Translations under genes and position numbers: made by a program
Part shown: positions 44,771 to 56,640 of the stretch, in pieces
Numbering within the stretch: position 1 is the first letter of the stretch
Layout: every line of letters starts with the position of its first letter
Notes under the pieces: generated by a model
The model's input: the letters and a program-made list of their open reading frames with translations, nothing else
Told to the model about the DNA's origin: nothing
The model's database searches: none
Assembly (NCBI RefSeq): GCF_000321225.1
Contig: NW_004450276.1
Coordinates: 4,806,971-4,870,970 of the forward strand
DNA length: 64,000 nt
From: Odobenus rosmarus divergens
Taxonomy: Eukaryota; Chordata; Mammalia; Carnivora; Odobenidae
Reading direction: 5' to 3'

Positions 44771-45061
44771 GAGTTAAAGACAAACATTGTTTAAGTGATA
44801 ACCCAGTTCCTACGCAGAGAAGACAATCATAAACAATAACAAATTAAGAGAGAATTCTCTTACGACAAGGTTTTCCAGAACAAATAAATATCGTGCTTAA
44901 GGTTTGCACAGTTTAATTCATTAACATTTTTCTGAATAACTAAATGAATCAATAAATCAATGAGCAGCTGTAATAAATGCAAAGCTCACTAACTTGGAGA
45001 GAGACAATCTGAGTTTGAATCCTACTTATGGACACAATTCCGTCCACAGTGCATGCTCATG

Positions 45062-46065
45062 GATTGTTAAAAGGACAATATTCCCCAAAACACTCTGCAG
45101 ATTTAACATGATCCCCATAAAACTACCACCTTTTATCTCCGGAAGTCAGACAGACCGATCCTAAAATTCATATGGAAGTTCAAGAAAACCAGAATAATCA
45201 AAATAATCTTGAAAAAGAAGAATGAGGTGGGAGAACTCATACTTCCCTATTTCAAAACTGACTCCACGTCTCCAGGACTCACGGTTGTGGGGCACTGGCA
45301 TTAGGACAGACATATTGACCAAAGGAATAGAACTAGAGTCCAGAAGTAAACCCTTGCATTTATGGCCAGTTTGTTTTTGACAAAGGTGCCAAGACAACTG
45401 GAGAGAGAAGAGGGTTTTCAACAAATGTCTGAGACAACTGAATATCCGTCTGCAAAAGAATAATGTCAGACCCTTACCTTATACCATATCTATGGATCAG
45501 AGACCTAAATGTTAAAGCTAAAACTACAAACCTCTTAGAAGGAAACAGGTGCAAATCTCCGACCTACACAATCTTTGGATGTGTAAGACTCTGACCTCTT
45601 AGCTATAACACTAAAAGCACAAACAACAAAAGAAAAATAAAGATGAAATTGGGTTTTGTCAAAATCAAAACAGTTTGTGCTCCAAAGCACACAATCAAGA
45701 AAACAAAAAGGCCACACACCGTATGGAAGAAAATATTGGAAAATCATTTATCTAATAAGGAACGTATATCCTGAATACATAAACAACTCTCAAAATTCAA
45801 AAAATTCAAAAGACAAGGAGATGTTTTGATTGGCAAGAGATTTCAATAGATCTTTCTCCAAAGAAGATGTACAAAATCACCAGGAAGGAGGAAGGAAGGA
45901 TATGTAGAAATCTGGGGGGGGAGCATAAATACATGTGTTATCTTGACTGAGGAGATGGTTTCATGTGTGTATATATTTGTTAAAAGAGAACAAATCGTAC
46001 ACTTTTAATATGGGCAGTTTATTGCATTTCAATTACTCTTTAATAAAACTGCAAAAGTATTTAGG
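45062..46065 (+). mobile_element. L1M: ORF2 3' part and 3' end with an internal deletion
   Basis: 'aatcttgaaaaagaagaatg', 'aaggaatagaactagagtcc', 'ttgacaaaggtgccaagac', 'gacctaaatgttaaagc' and 'caaaacagtttgtgctccaa' follow ORF2. Near 45882 the order jumps to the 3' UTR ('ttatcttgactgaggagatgg', 'aatcgtacacttttaatatg'), ending in an A-rich tail near 46040-46060. All frames are broken. Confidence 0.87.
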
Positions 46066-46429
46066 CCCTGACAAGTTTTGTTTACTAATCTTGGGTCTGC
46101 ACTCTCTGTCTTTTCTACCTTTTTTTTTTTTTTTGGTCCCAGAAATACATCTTTAATGACTTCTTTATTTCCTTAGTTTCTTTTCAAGGCAAAGTAGATT
46201 CTGCAAAGCATATAAAATTTCTCATGCAGTCCTCAGGAAAGGGATCAGCGAAAAGGGAAATCAGGGTTTCCTTTTGATATGTAAGGTGGGGGGGTGCTTA
46301 GCTAATCACACACTTTGTAAAATATGAAGAAACAGCCAGACTGGGGCAGGGCACGAGGCCATGGGAAGAGCATGGTGCCATATACTTCCCTCCTCCTCAA
46401 GGAAGATGTGGTGGACGGTGGCAGGTGTG
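46066..46429. other. Unique interval with poly-T: possible antisense retrocopy 3' end
   Basis: A T run of 15 lies at 46120-46134. On the minus strand it is a poly(A) tail, preceded 17 nt upstream by ATTAAA (plus-strand tttaat at 46152-46157) and further up by AATAAA (46164-46169). I cannot identify the source transcript or a flanking duplication. Confidence 0.4.
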
Positions 46430-46860
46430 GCAGACTGCATTTTCCAAAGATGGCCTCTTTCATTGTGATTTTGACACTCTTCACATCGAGAGGTGAGGTT
46501 TATGTTGTCACCCCTTGAATTGGGGCAAGCTTATTACAAGGGCCGAAGTAACAGTGTGACCTCTGAGGCCAGATTATAAATGATACCGCTTCTGCCTGGT
46601 TCTCTCAGGGCACTCGCTGCTGGAACCCAGGCGTTGTGCTGTGAAGAAGCTCAAACAGCCACATGGAGAATCAACGTTCCGGCCAGCAGCCCCAGCAGAG
46701 ATCCCAGCTGACTGCAACATCAACTGCCAGTCATGTGAGTAAATGAACCTTCAGATAATTCCAGTTCCCCAGCCATCGAATCTTCCCAACTCAAGTCCCA
46801 GATATTATGGAGCAGAGGCAAGCTGTCCCTATAGGCCCCTTCTAGCTGCCAAACCAACAG
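46430..46860 (+). mobile_element. Old LTR-like repeat (family uncertain)
   Basis: 'gattataaatgataccgc', 'cttctgcctggttctctcag', 'tgctgtgaagaagctcaaac', 'acatggagaatcaacgttcc', 'actgccagtcatgtgagtaa' and 'agataattccagttccccag' follow a widespread mammalian ERV-type LTR. I am not certain of its name, and it is highly diverged. Confidence 0.55.
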
Positions 46861-48084
46861 AATATATTAGCATAAAAAATGATTACTTTCCATCTCTAGG
46901 CTTCCAGGTAATTTATTAACAAACATAGTAACTGCAATGGGCGACCAGACAACCATTTTCTTCTTTAATTTCCATCCACAGGAATTGGTTGTTATTGTTG
47001 TTATTCTCAAACTGTTAAGATGCTTTCATTGGGAGGAAAACTCAAAACAACATGCTCTATAGCACGTTTCTGAAAAGGCTGTGACCGTGAAATCTGTTGA
47101 CAAGAGTGTGACTTCAATCTATTGATGCTACAGTAATGAATACACATGGAAACTGGACACTTTCAATTAAAAATTCAAAACCACACACTCTTTTAGTGAG
47201 GAATCCCTAAAATTAATTAATTAGTAAAGCTAATGACTGTGGACCCATAGGATAATTTTTATCAGTGCCACTATTTTATTAATTCCCACAGAAGTGGAAA
47301 TGGACAAAGCAGACTGAAAGAAAATCAACATCCTTAGTGTCTGTGAAGTAAACATTTTAAAGCAAATTTAACTTCATTTGCTTTAAAATGTTTTCTCTTT
47401 TTTGCTTCGTTCCAACTTCAGAATAATTCCAACGTTACCAGCACAGGCAGAGCTTGGCTGAAAGTTTAGAGAGACCACTTGAGTTTTCCAGGTCAGCACA
47501 AAATCCCACATACAGAAAGTGAAGCCACGATTCTCCATCTTGGTTCAATGTAAATGTCTTGAGCACCTGCTAAGTAAGAAGATGGTAGCAGGATGGCTCC
47601 AATTCCTCTGGCTCTGTCTACTTCTCCACAGATATCTCTACAGTCAATTTTCTGATGGGAATAGGAGGCGAAGGAGAAGTGAATGGAAGGATGCAGTCAC
47701 TGGCAAATCCTAAGGCACATTCTCCTAGCTGGATGCAATCCACCCAGGATAAATGATGCAGCTTTTTAGAATAAACTGGCTCACTCACTTAAATGAACCT
47801 TTGGGCTAATGGCTTCCCTAAGGCTCCCAATTGTTTCCCTGAATTGATGGAACTGACTGGCTATTTTGGTATCACACAAATCCATTACTCTCCGTACCTA
47901 TCAAGCCATAAAATAAATGGTTTCATTTTAATGCATATAGCCTTCCCAAGCTAAAAGAAAGAAGGGCATCACAGTCCTTAAAACTGCTTTTGCCAAGAAT
48001 TGCAAATGCATTTTTCAATATCATTCTTCTCTGGCAAAATAATAATAATAATAATAGTGTAAAAATAAAAATATGCTAAAAAGA
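46861..48084. other. Unique AT-rich DNA with a perfect hairpin and a (TAA)n run
   Basis: A perfect inverted repeat lies at 47350-47393 and a short (taa)n run at 48040-48056. Homeodomain-type words such as 'aaattaattaattag' occur near 47211-47225. No gene is recognised. Confidence 0.5.
47350..47393. repeat. Perfect 18-bp inverted repeat with 8-base loop
   Basis: The left arm aaacattttaaagcaaat (47350-47367) and right arm atttgctttaaaatgttt (47376-47393) are exact reverse complements, separated by ttaacttc. Pairing extends a few bases further with one mismatch. Confidence 0.97.
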
Positions 48085-48200
48085 GCACTAGATAAGATAC
48101 GGTTCAAATCATGTCATTGCCACCAACTAGCTCTAGGACCCAACAGAAAGCCTCCTCTTCATTTTTGTGGTGAATCTGTGCTTCTAAGATACTTAACTGT
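48085..48200 (+). repeat. MIR fragment
   Basis: 'ggttcaaatcatgtcattgc', 'accaactagctctaggaccc' and 'gtggtgaatctgtgcttc' resemble MIR. Confidence 0.5.
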
Positions 48201-48659
48201 GCCACTTTGGCTAAATAAATGTGCTATTGCCTAAGCTTTAACAGATATTAGAATATCAAGTTACGTCTGAAATTTTTTGTTGTGAGAATGTGAATCACAG
48301 GATTTTAGTTCCTGACCCAAGTAACAGAATGTCTAGGCTAAACAAATGTGCTTTTAGATTTTCCAATTCCCAGAGAAGCTGCTTACATTTGGTAAATCAC
48401 AGGAAGCCACATTGGAGAGCTAATTAAAAACCCAGAACTGGTTTTGGCTTTACTGCTATGACTACTGATCCCTATGGCTTTTTAGTTGTTGTTGGTTCTT
48501 CATTGCTTTGGGTTACATTTCTTGGCCTTTGTGATTTATTTGGTCCGAAAAAAGAGAAGAGAAAATAAACTAATATTTACCAAATGAATAATATTTGTTG
48601 CATTCCTAATCTGTTTCTGGAGGGGGGAAAAGTGACATTGCCAGTTTTCAAAAGAATTC
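48201..48659. other. Unique interval
   Basis: AT-rich unique sequence; nothing recognised. Confidence 0.4.
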
Positions 48660-48765
48660 TGTGGGAAAGAGATCATTTTCCCAAGGTCATCCAGTCATAA
48701 GTAGTAGAACTGGGACCTGAACACAGGCCTCTCTGGCCACAAAATTCATTTTCCACTTTGTGATG
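48660..48765 (+). repeat. MIR fragment
   Basis: 'cccaaggtcatccagtcat', 'gtagtagaactgggacctg', 'aacacaggcctctctggcc' and 'ttcattttccactttg' follow the MIR 3' half. Confidence 0.72.
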
Positions 48766-51489
48766 CAAAATGACATTGGCAAATATCAGAGCAAATGTTG
48801 ACCTCAACATGGTCTCCTTTCTTCAAAATATGCCACCAACAGGCTCATGTCTGAAGCCCTAGATTCCATATTATTGATGTGGTCGATTGATTATATCAGC
48901 TCATTGATATGCTATACTGATCCCCATTAAAATAACAATTGCTGTAGGAGAACACAGTAAGCGGCTAATTATTCCCATTTCGCTTTCATCTTTGTGTGCA
49001 TTTTATCAAGCCTTTTCCAAATAAATGGATACTGGCAAAGGTCTGTATATTAGAAAAGCTCTTTGCGAAGTGATGAGGACACACAGATGTTCCCGGACTG
49101 GAAGAACTCATGGTTTAGGGGGTGCTAACAGAAATATAAATCTTTGCTCTGCAACTGTTCACAATCAAAGGTCTGTAATAGAAGATTCTAGAAAGTGATA
49201 TAGGGATACAGAAATGAGTTGAAGAAGGTTTTAATTAAATGACAACAAAAGTCATTGGAGGATTGGAATGGATGTTGTCATTTTCTTCATGAGGAGTCAT
49301 TAAAGAGAAAATATATTAGGGTCCCAGTAGAAAGAAAAGATGTCGTTCTCAAATTGGGTATGTTGAGGAGAGTATAACCAAGGGACAACTTATGAAGTAA
49401 GGGCAGAGGCAGGGACCCACAAGGGATAATGCACCAACCCAGACTATTTATAGCAGTGCATCACCACCTCTAGACTTGAAAGGGTGGAAGGAAAGAGTGG
49501 TGCTGAACACGTGGACAGAAAGGGCCCCTGGACAGGAGCCGTGCCCTCAGTCTGGAGATACCGCCCACTGTTAGTGACTGAACTTGGAGGGAGGAACAAA
49601 AATGAATACCTCAGCTTCACTCTCCTCCCTCCCATCTCCTGCTGGTGCTTTCCACCGGGCAGATCCAATGAGAAGCCATAGACCAAAGGAACCAGTCTAT
49701 GTAGTTTGAACAATCTAGGCTTCTAGGACAGAAAGGGGTTAGAATATGACTCTGGATGGGGGCCAACAGAGACTATTCCAACAGACACTATTCTGACAGA
49801 GAGGTAGGAATGTACTTTGTAAACATCCAGCATAGTGAGGAAGTAGGACAGAGTCTTAGGTAGCAAAGTGTGGCCCTGAACCCTAGCATTACAACTGGTT
49901 AGAGCCACGTGGTGATTTTAGAAACAATGAGAAAGGATATGGCACTGCTGATTGCACACTTGAAGCCGATAGTCCTATCTGCACAGCTCATGGAAAAAAC
50001 TCCATCTTTTCGAGGGAACAATGTAGGGGAAATAATGACCCACTTCTATTTGGAGAAAGAATGATAATATATTTTAAAGTCCTTTATCAAAGGGAGAAGA
50101 GAATAATTCATCAGAAAGCTATGTTCCCACCATCTACATACACACAGATAGAAGGACTGCCAACCAAATTACCAGGGCTGAAAAGAATTTATGCAATCAT
50201 TGCATTTTTTGAAAACTAAAAATACACTTTCCCCTGAAACTAAAAATAATAGAAGAAAAAAAAAAAACTTAAGGCAGAGATTCAGACTTTAGAGATTGTA
50301 CCAGTTTCAGATGATGTCAGATTTAAAAGTTTTATTGTTTCATGGAATTAACTAGAATCAACCAGTTTTATACACAATCGAAAGTTCTTACATAATGTTT
50401 CACTTCATGAAGAGTCTTCTTGTTTGTTATTTTTTCTTTACCACATACGCATACTTGCAGAAATTCTGATGACTTAAGAAACTACTAGAATTCTAGGTTT
50501 ACAATAATTGAGAAGTATGGTTCCAAACAGAATAGGCACACTCCTTCCCATTTAGGGCCGCCTCTGTTGAAAAAATCACACCTCCTAACCAATGACCAAG
50601 ACTGTTCTGGAAGTTTAATTGCCCAAAAAAACAAATTCAACATATCTCAGAAATCAGAGTCAGAAATTCATTTTCCTTCAGAGCAGCCTGATTAGTCACA
50701 CTGCAGTAGCCCTGTGTGGTCTCCAAGAAGATAGATTAAACCATCTCCCCATGACCTCTAAACTCCCCTGAATCAGGAAACCCTCTTAGTCACGTGTGAT
50801 CAGATGAGCTCTGTACAAATGCTTCAAGAGTGTGTAAATACCCAGAAGATTTTAACCAATGTCTTGGACCAGCTGAGCTCAGTTAGCAGGAGCAGGAAGC
50901 AACTTTCTCTCCTTTACTCTCTTTAGACTGCTCGGGTAGATCCCCCTTTCCCACCCTGATATGGAAAGAGCCCATAATTTTTTCAAGGTCTTCTTGACCT
51001 CGGTATTAATAAATAAATATTAATAAATGACCCATAATCAGTTATTAAAATTTTCCATTTGTCATCTCATTATTAACTCCCCCCCTTCTCCACAGCTTAG
51101 ACCTTATCCACATTCAAATACCTGGAGTAGAATTTTTTTTCTCCTCCCTCAATGTCCTCCCCCAACTCAGGAGCTGCTTCTGATTCCTCTAGGAGTGGTT
51201 CTGAGGTGGCCAGGTGTTGGTATCCTCTGTATGGAAGGTGCTCAAATGGTGACTCTTCTCCCACGCAGCTGGAGGTGGCTGTGGGGCTGTGACCGTCTCT
51301 TAGCCACCTTCTTAGCAAGTCCTGCAAATGTAAGTGCCAACCCTGGTCTTTAATATGTGTTATTCTCAGCCAAAAAAAAGCCAAGACCAGAAAAGTCCCA
51401 CTTAACATTCTTTTATATCATTAAATCTACCTGTGTGCTGGGGGTGGGGAGGGGGGAATGGAAGTTGTAAGGTGTCAGGGTATCATGAC
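48766..51489. other. Unique DNA, no gene recognised
   Basis: This is 2.7 kb without a recognisable repeat or gene. Overlapping frames near 49.44-49.71 and 51.03-51.41 kb (up to 108 codons) exist on both strands without domains. Confidence 0.45.
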
Positions 51490-51645
51490 AGCAGCTTTGC
51501 CCTTGGCATCAGAACACCTGCTGGACTCCTTCCCTGGAATAGTTACTGGCTACGTTAGCCTGATCAAGTCAATGAACTTGTCTAAGCCTTAGTTACTTCA
51601 TCTATATTCTGTACTTGGTTGGATAACGACATCTCAAAGTTCTTT
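51490..51645 (+). repeat. MIR SINE
   Basis: 'gttactggctacgttagcc', 'gatcaagtcaatgaacttg', 'ctaagccttagttacttcat' and 'cttggttggataacgac' follow MIR order. Confidence 0.6.
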
Positions 51646-52559
51646 CCCATATCTAGTATATTAGATTCCTATGAAATTGTAACTGCAAATATTACATAGT
51701 CCCAAAGTATTAGAAATGTTCCAGCCCACTTAGTAGGAGAGTTCCACAAAGTATCTCTCTGACATGTCAGAACTCGCATCCGGGCAGATGTAGAGCATGA
51801 ACCCATCAAGCTCAAGAATCTGGAATTTGGGCTGTTTTCTAAAACCCCACTGCTTAGCACATTGTGCCCTTTCTTTACAAATATCTAGTACCATCAGTGT
51901 TTTCTTTTCCTATGCTTGGTGATATTTACATGGGTTTTTACCTGATACTTTTTTTAAAGTATTTTCAAAAGATATCCAAACCAGATTTACAAAATAAAAA
52001 TCCCCCATCTCGTGGACTCAAGTTGTCAGAAAATATAAAACTCTGCAATGTGCAGACACCATGGTTTTCTGACCTGAAACTGTCAGTCAGTTCTTTTCCA
52101 TCTGCCTCAATACCCAATTCTACCCTAATCCAATTATGATTCATTAATTATCAAAATAAAAGAAACAGAGTTTGTTGAAGGATATTCTTCTTCATTGCTC
52201 ATTTCAGGAGCATCGTGAAAAAAGCAAATAACTCAAAAAAGAAAATGAAAAAAGATGTGTATTAATAGCATTAAGAAAGTGCTAGGTAAAGACCACCCTT
52301 GAGAGACAAGATCCCACTGTTAGGACTTTTGATTAAATCAGACCATAGCTCATACGGCTGGTTAGGTATGTGCCATTCTGGGAGCACACTTATTGTTAAA
52401 TCTCAGCACTCTTTTGTAATGAAATAGATACCAGAAACATACTGGAAAAATTACCTAGCCACATAAATTCAGACTACATTGCGTACAAACTAAAGACAAA
52501 TATACCACACTATTATCAAAAGAAGCAGTATGAGCAATAGAAACCACTCCAAACCACCA
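51646..52559. other. Unique interval
   Basis: Nothing recognised. A 91-codon frame at 51864-52139 has no domain. Confidence 0.4.
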
Positions 52560-52630
52560 AATTAGGAGTTCCTGGCCCATCTGTTTGACTTGGAGTAATT
52601 TATTTAACTTCTCTGGGCCACAAATGCTAC
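52560..52630 (+). repeat. Short MIR fragment
   Basis: 'tgacttggagtaatttattt' and 'aacttctctgggccacaaat' fit the MIR centre. Confidence 0.5.
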
Positions 52631-52818
52631 CTTTTAAAATTTTCCCATCAACTTATCCAATTTATCCAGTCATTCCAACACCTTTCCTTTTAAAGTGCAT
52701 TGGCTCCTTTGTCAAAATCAATTGACCGTATAAACATAGGATTATTTCTAGACTATTCTGATGCCATTGTCATAATGTTTTGGTTGCCATAATTTTAAAG
52801 TCTTGAAATCAAGTATTG

Positions 52819-53007
52819 TTAAGTCCTCCAGCTCTTGTTATTTTGCAAGATTGCTTTGACTATTCTAGGTCCTTTGCATTTCCATATAAATTTTAGAATC
52901 AGCTCATCGATTTTGACCCCAAAATTCTGTATTTTGAATATGTTGAATGAAATTAGGAAGAATGGATGCCTTAGCAAATATTGAGTTTTCCAGTCCATGA
53001 ACAGCAA
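52819..53007 (-). pseudogene. Remnant of L1 ORF2 after the reverse transcriptase core
   Basis: This 62-codon frame on the minus strand lies inside the antisense L1. The string 'LILKFIWKCKGPRIVKAIL' corresponds to the conserved segment of L1 ORF2p that follows the reverse transcriptase core. The frame is closed by stops on both sides, and the neighbouring ORF2 sequence lies in other frames, so several frameshifts or stops have accumulated. The catalytic reverse transcriptase box is not readable in this frame. It has no function as it stands. Confidence 0.8.
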
Positions 53008-53604
53008 TATTTCATAGTTTTCAGTAAAGCAATCTCACACATTGTTTTGCACATTTTTTGTTAAATTTATCTCTAAGAATTTTAAGATTTATGCTCTTGC
53101 AAATGTTTTTTAAATTTTTGCTTTCCAAGTGTTTGTTACTATTTAGAGAAATATATTTGATCTTTGCACAATGACCTTGTATCCTGAGAATTTGTTCATT
53201 CTACTTGTGATTTTGCATCTTCCTGAGGGTTTTTTTTTTTTTTACCATATGTAAACATGTCATCTGCAAATGCAAATAAGACAGTTTTGTTTCTTCCTTT
53301 CTAGTATTGGATCTTTTATTCCTTTTTCTTGTTTTATTGCACTGTGTCCTTCAATACAATATGGGATATAGAAGTGGGGAGAGCATGTGTCCCTTGTCCT
53401 GTTCCCAAAAATATTCAAGTTTCCCTTTCAGATTTTTGTAGGTGCCCTTTTCCAGATTGAGAACATTTCCTTCTATTTCTAGTTTGCTGAAAGTTTGTAA
53501 TTATAAATAGGCTTTGAATTTTTCAAATGCCTTTTCTAAAATTTGAAATGATTTAAAATAATCATACGATTTTTTTTTTCTTTCTTCCATTAATTCTTGG
53601 TTAT

Positions 53605-53992
53605 AATGCATATTGGTTTCGTAGGGCTGCAGACTGGGTGGTTTAAGAGACAGAAATTCATTTCCTCACAGTTCTGGAGATCAAGGTGTCAGTAGGTGAG
53701 ATTTCTTCTGCAGACCACGAAGGAAGGATCTATTCCTGGTATCTCTTCGTGGCTTGCACACGGTCATCATCTTCCTGGGTCAACCCAGTGCCTTCCTTCT
53801 GTGGATGTCTGTGTCCAAATCTCACCTTAGCAGAACACAAGTCACACTGGAGTAAGGTTCCCCTAATGACCTCGTTGTAACCTAATTACTTCTTTAAAAA
53901 CCCTGACTCTAAATATAGTCACATTCTAAGGTATTGGGTGTTAGGACTTCAACATATAAATTTGGTAATAGGACACAACTCAGCCCATAAAC
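53605..53992 (-). mobile_element. MLT1-type solo LTR, antisense, inside the antisense L1
   Basis: 'gggctgcagactgggtggt', 'cacagttctggagatcaagg', 'cttcctgggtcaacccag', 'gacctcgttgtaacctaatt' and 'tagtcacattctaagg', ending near 'cagcccataaaca', give MLT1 in complement. The junctions are too decayed for me to claim a target-site duplication. Confidence 0.85.
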
Positions 53993-54274
53993 ATGATGCA
54001 GTATCCTTTTATATGTTGCTCCATTCTATTTGCTAACATTTGGTTAAGGATTTTTTGCATTTATATTCATGAGGAATATTGGTCTATAATCATAATTTCT
54101 TGATTTCCTCATTAGGTGATCAGTCTTCTCTCAACTCTAATATTCAATGATAATACAATCCTGAGAACAGTGCTATGCAATGCTCATTTTGCCTAAGAGA
54201 ACTACCAAGAGAGAAGTTTAACATGCAAAATGGTGTGGCCAGTTCAGCTGCACAAGGGCATACGGAACTATCAT

Positions 54275-54410
54275 GTTTTGCTCAGCAAACAGTCATTAAT
54301 GGCTACTGCATGCTAGGATCTGGGATTCAAAAGCAAAGACAAACCCTTTGTCTTCCAAGTGCTCACAACCTAACAGAGAAAACGACAGACTTCAGATGAC
54401 ATCTAATCCA
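54275..54410 (-). mobile_element. L2 LINE fragment, antisense
   Basis: 'tcagcaaacagtcattaatgg', 'gctaggatctgggattcaaa' and 'ccaagtgctcacaacctaac' are the complement of the L2 3' end. The next 150 bp may be further decayed L2. Confidence 0.55.
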
Positions 54411-56084
54411 AATAGTGAAGTGGAAGACACAGCTGAGAACCAGCTCAGACTCCAAAACGATGAGGATAAAGATATGAGTATGCTTATAAATAAGAAAATA
54501 GAAATCAAGGAGAAATCCCAAGTTTCCAAAGACCCCAATGAGTGGAACAGACGTAATGATGAAAGAAATGTAGGAACTTTGTAGCCTTGCTCATGGAGAT
54601 TACACACCCCCGTGTCCATGCGTTTTGCACACCCGCAATGTCCTCCACTACCTGCCTTTTGACTACACTGTAGAGCCCACATCAAAGACATTTAACCAAA
54701 TTGCTAATTGTTACAGCAACAACACATTTGCAAAACTACCCTTTTCACAATTTTTCACATATCCCAATGTCTCCTTATGATATCTATATATGGGTGAGTC
54801 TATATTTTATTATGGTTGGAAGCACCTGGTCTTTGATTTATTAGCTTACTAATACTAGATTATCAAATTGGCTGGAGTTAACAGTGTTTCAAACTTCAGT
54901 ACAGTCCTGACAGTTAGTAAGGGAGTGAGATATCTGTTAATGGAAAACATGCTCCAGGAAATAGCTGCCTGATGCACAGCATCTGTCTGCCACGTGTGAG
55001 ATGGCAGGAATGACTTATAGGGAATGGAAATAGATTGTCAGATCTCAATGTGCCATCCTATGAGATGGGTGTCTGGTTCACTGTGTCTTCTTTTAAATGC
55101 GATTACTCTGAGAACACAGCTGAGGAAAACTCAAAGCAATTCTATTTTGCAACGGAGTCTTAGCCAGGGAACTTAGTTTGATATCAAGAATCATTATCCA
55201 GAGACTGGCTCCCAGGTGATCTTTCTCTGTTCACCAGACTATTAGGTTTTAAGTGACTGGCTTAATATGCCACAGTGTCTGTCTTGTCTGACCTAGACTC
55301 CTGTGGTCTGGAAGGGTGACTGTATCTTCCAAATGTCTATCATCTATAGCCAGGAAGACTCAGGGCTAGGGTGGCCTGATCTGTATAAATGGCTGCAGCG
55401 ACAGTCACAGAACATCTGGTTCTCTATCAGCTTCATCACTAACCAGCTGTCTCATCTTGAGACAGACACTTATAATCTCTATTAAACTGGTTTCCATTCT
55501 AGAGGAATTCCCACATCATAAACACCTCCTAGAGAAGTGTAGAGGTGTTTATAGTATAGCACTCTAGCCAGATATATTTGACCCGAGATGGGTTGTTGTT
55601 GTTTTTTTTTTTCATGAAATATTGCTTGAAATGATGACAACTCTTTATGATACTGGTTTGGGAAATGCTAACCTATCCATGACACTAACCTGTCCATAAA
55701 CAATGGGCCTGACTCCTCGGTTACCTCTATGTAATAATATGTGTATTCATAAAGCAAGACTGGATCAAGCAGGGCTCAGGGATCCCAACTTCAAGGGCCT
55801 GGCTACTGATTTTTTGGCTTGAAGAGTAAATAGGGAAATCTGTGACTGTCAACCTTTCCAGATATGTTAGCTATGGGGGTTACCATGAGTAAGAGCAAGC
55901 AGAGGAAAGAATAGAAGGATGTTATTAAATCCTATTTGAATGAAAGATAGTATGACCATTGACACAGATGATACAACTGAAGAAAAGCTGCCAGGATTAG
56001 GCAAGCAAAATTGTTTCTCTCCAACTCGGGCAAGCCCCAACGGACAAAGACAAGGGCTGTATTTCTTTGGAGCTGTAGAATGAC
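54411..56084. other. Unique DNA, no gene recognised
   Basis: A T run lies near 55601-55611. Opposed frames near 54.35-54.69 kb have no domain. Nothing else is recognised. Confidence 0.42.
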
Positions 56085-56160
56085 ACAGTGGATGAAACAA
56101 GGACTCGAGCCTCAGACAGACCTGCGTGAAAGCTTTGCTCTGTCACTCGGGCTAGCTGTG
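56085..56160 (+). repeat. MIR fragment
   Basis: 'cacagtggatgaaacaagg', 'ctcgagcctcagacagacc', 'gctttgctctgtcactcgg' and 'gctagctgtgg' fit the MIR 5' half. Confidence 0.6.
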
Positions 56161-56199
56161 GAGGAGGTATGTTTGTGAGTGAGGGCACAGCTTGAGGCG

Positions 56200-56640
56200 G
56201 GAGTATGACCTAACACAAGGCCTAATGGATTTGTACAAGTTAGCCAAGAGAAGAAAGAGGGGACATTCAAGGCCAAAGGAACAACACACTTGAAGGCCTG
56301 TGGAGAGAGTATGGCATGTCTGAGACCACAGAAGCAGCTCGGTGGGGCAGGAGGATAGAGCTGAGGGAGCAGAGTGGGGAAACACGAGGCTGGAGAGGTG
56401 AACAGATGCCAACAGGCCCTAAGACGGTTGGGCTTCATCCCAAGGGCGACGGTCCCAGTGGAGGGAAATGACATAAGTAAGACGTGGTTGGGGAAAGAAA
56501 TGACTAGATTCTCTATGTGTATCATTAGATCCCAGGAAAAGAGAGGGCCAAGTCAAGAATGGCGTCCAGTTTTCTGGATTAGGCAGTTGGGTGAATGGAA
56601 GCAAAAGCTGGAATGTAGACAATGAGCAAAGTTGAGATCA
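56200..56640 (-). mobile_element. L2 LINE fragment, antisense
   Basis: 'aacacacttgaaggcctg', 'aaacacgaggctggagagg', 'gatgccaacaggccctaag', 'gggcttcatcccaagggcg', 'gatcccaggaaaagagagg' and 'aggcagttgggtgaatgg' follow the L2 complement, the same part as at 11025-11760. Confidence 0.68.

Larger units (their letters stand above)
52655..54120 (-). mobile_element. Antisense L1 (ORF2 region), interrupted by an MLT1 LTR
   Basis: The plus strand shows the complement of ORF2: 'cctttgtcaaaatcaattg', 'gttaagtcctccagctcttg', 'ttttagaatcagctcatcg', 'aaatttatctctaagaatt' and 'catctgcaaatgcaaataag', up to about 53600. It resumes at about 53993 with 'cttttatatgttgctccatt', 'ggttaaggattttttgcatt' and 'gaatattggtctataatca'. 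A minus-strand frame at 52819-53007 keeps the recognisable L1 string 'LILKFIWKCKGPRIVK'. It is old and non-functional. Confidence 0.88.
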
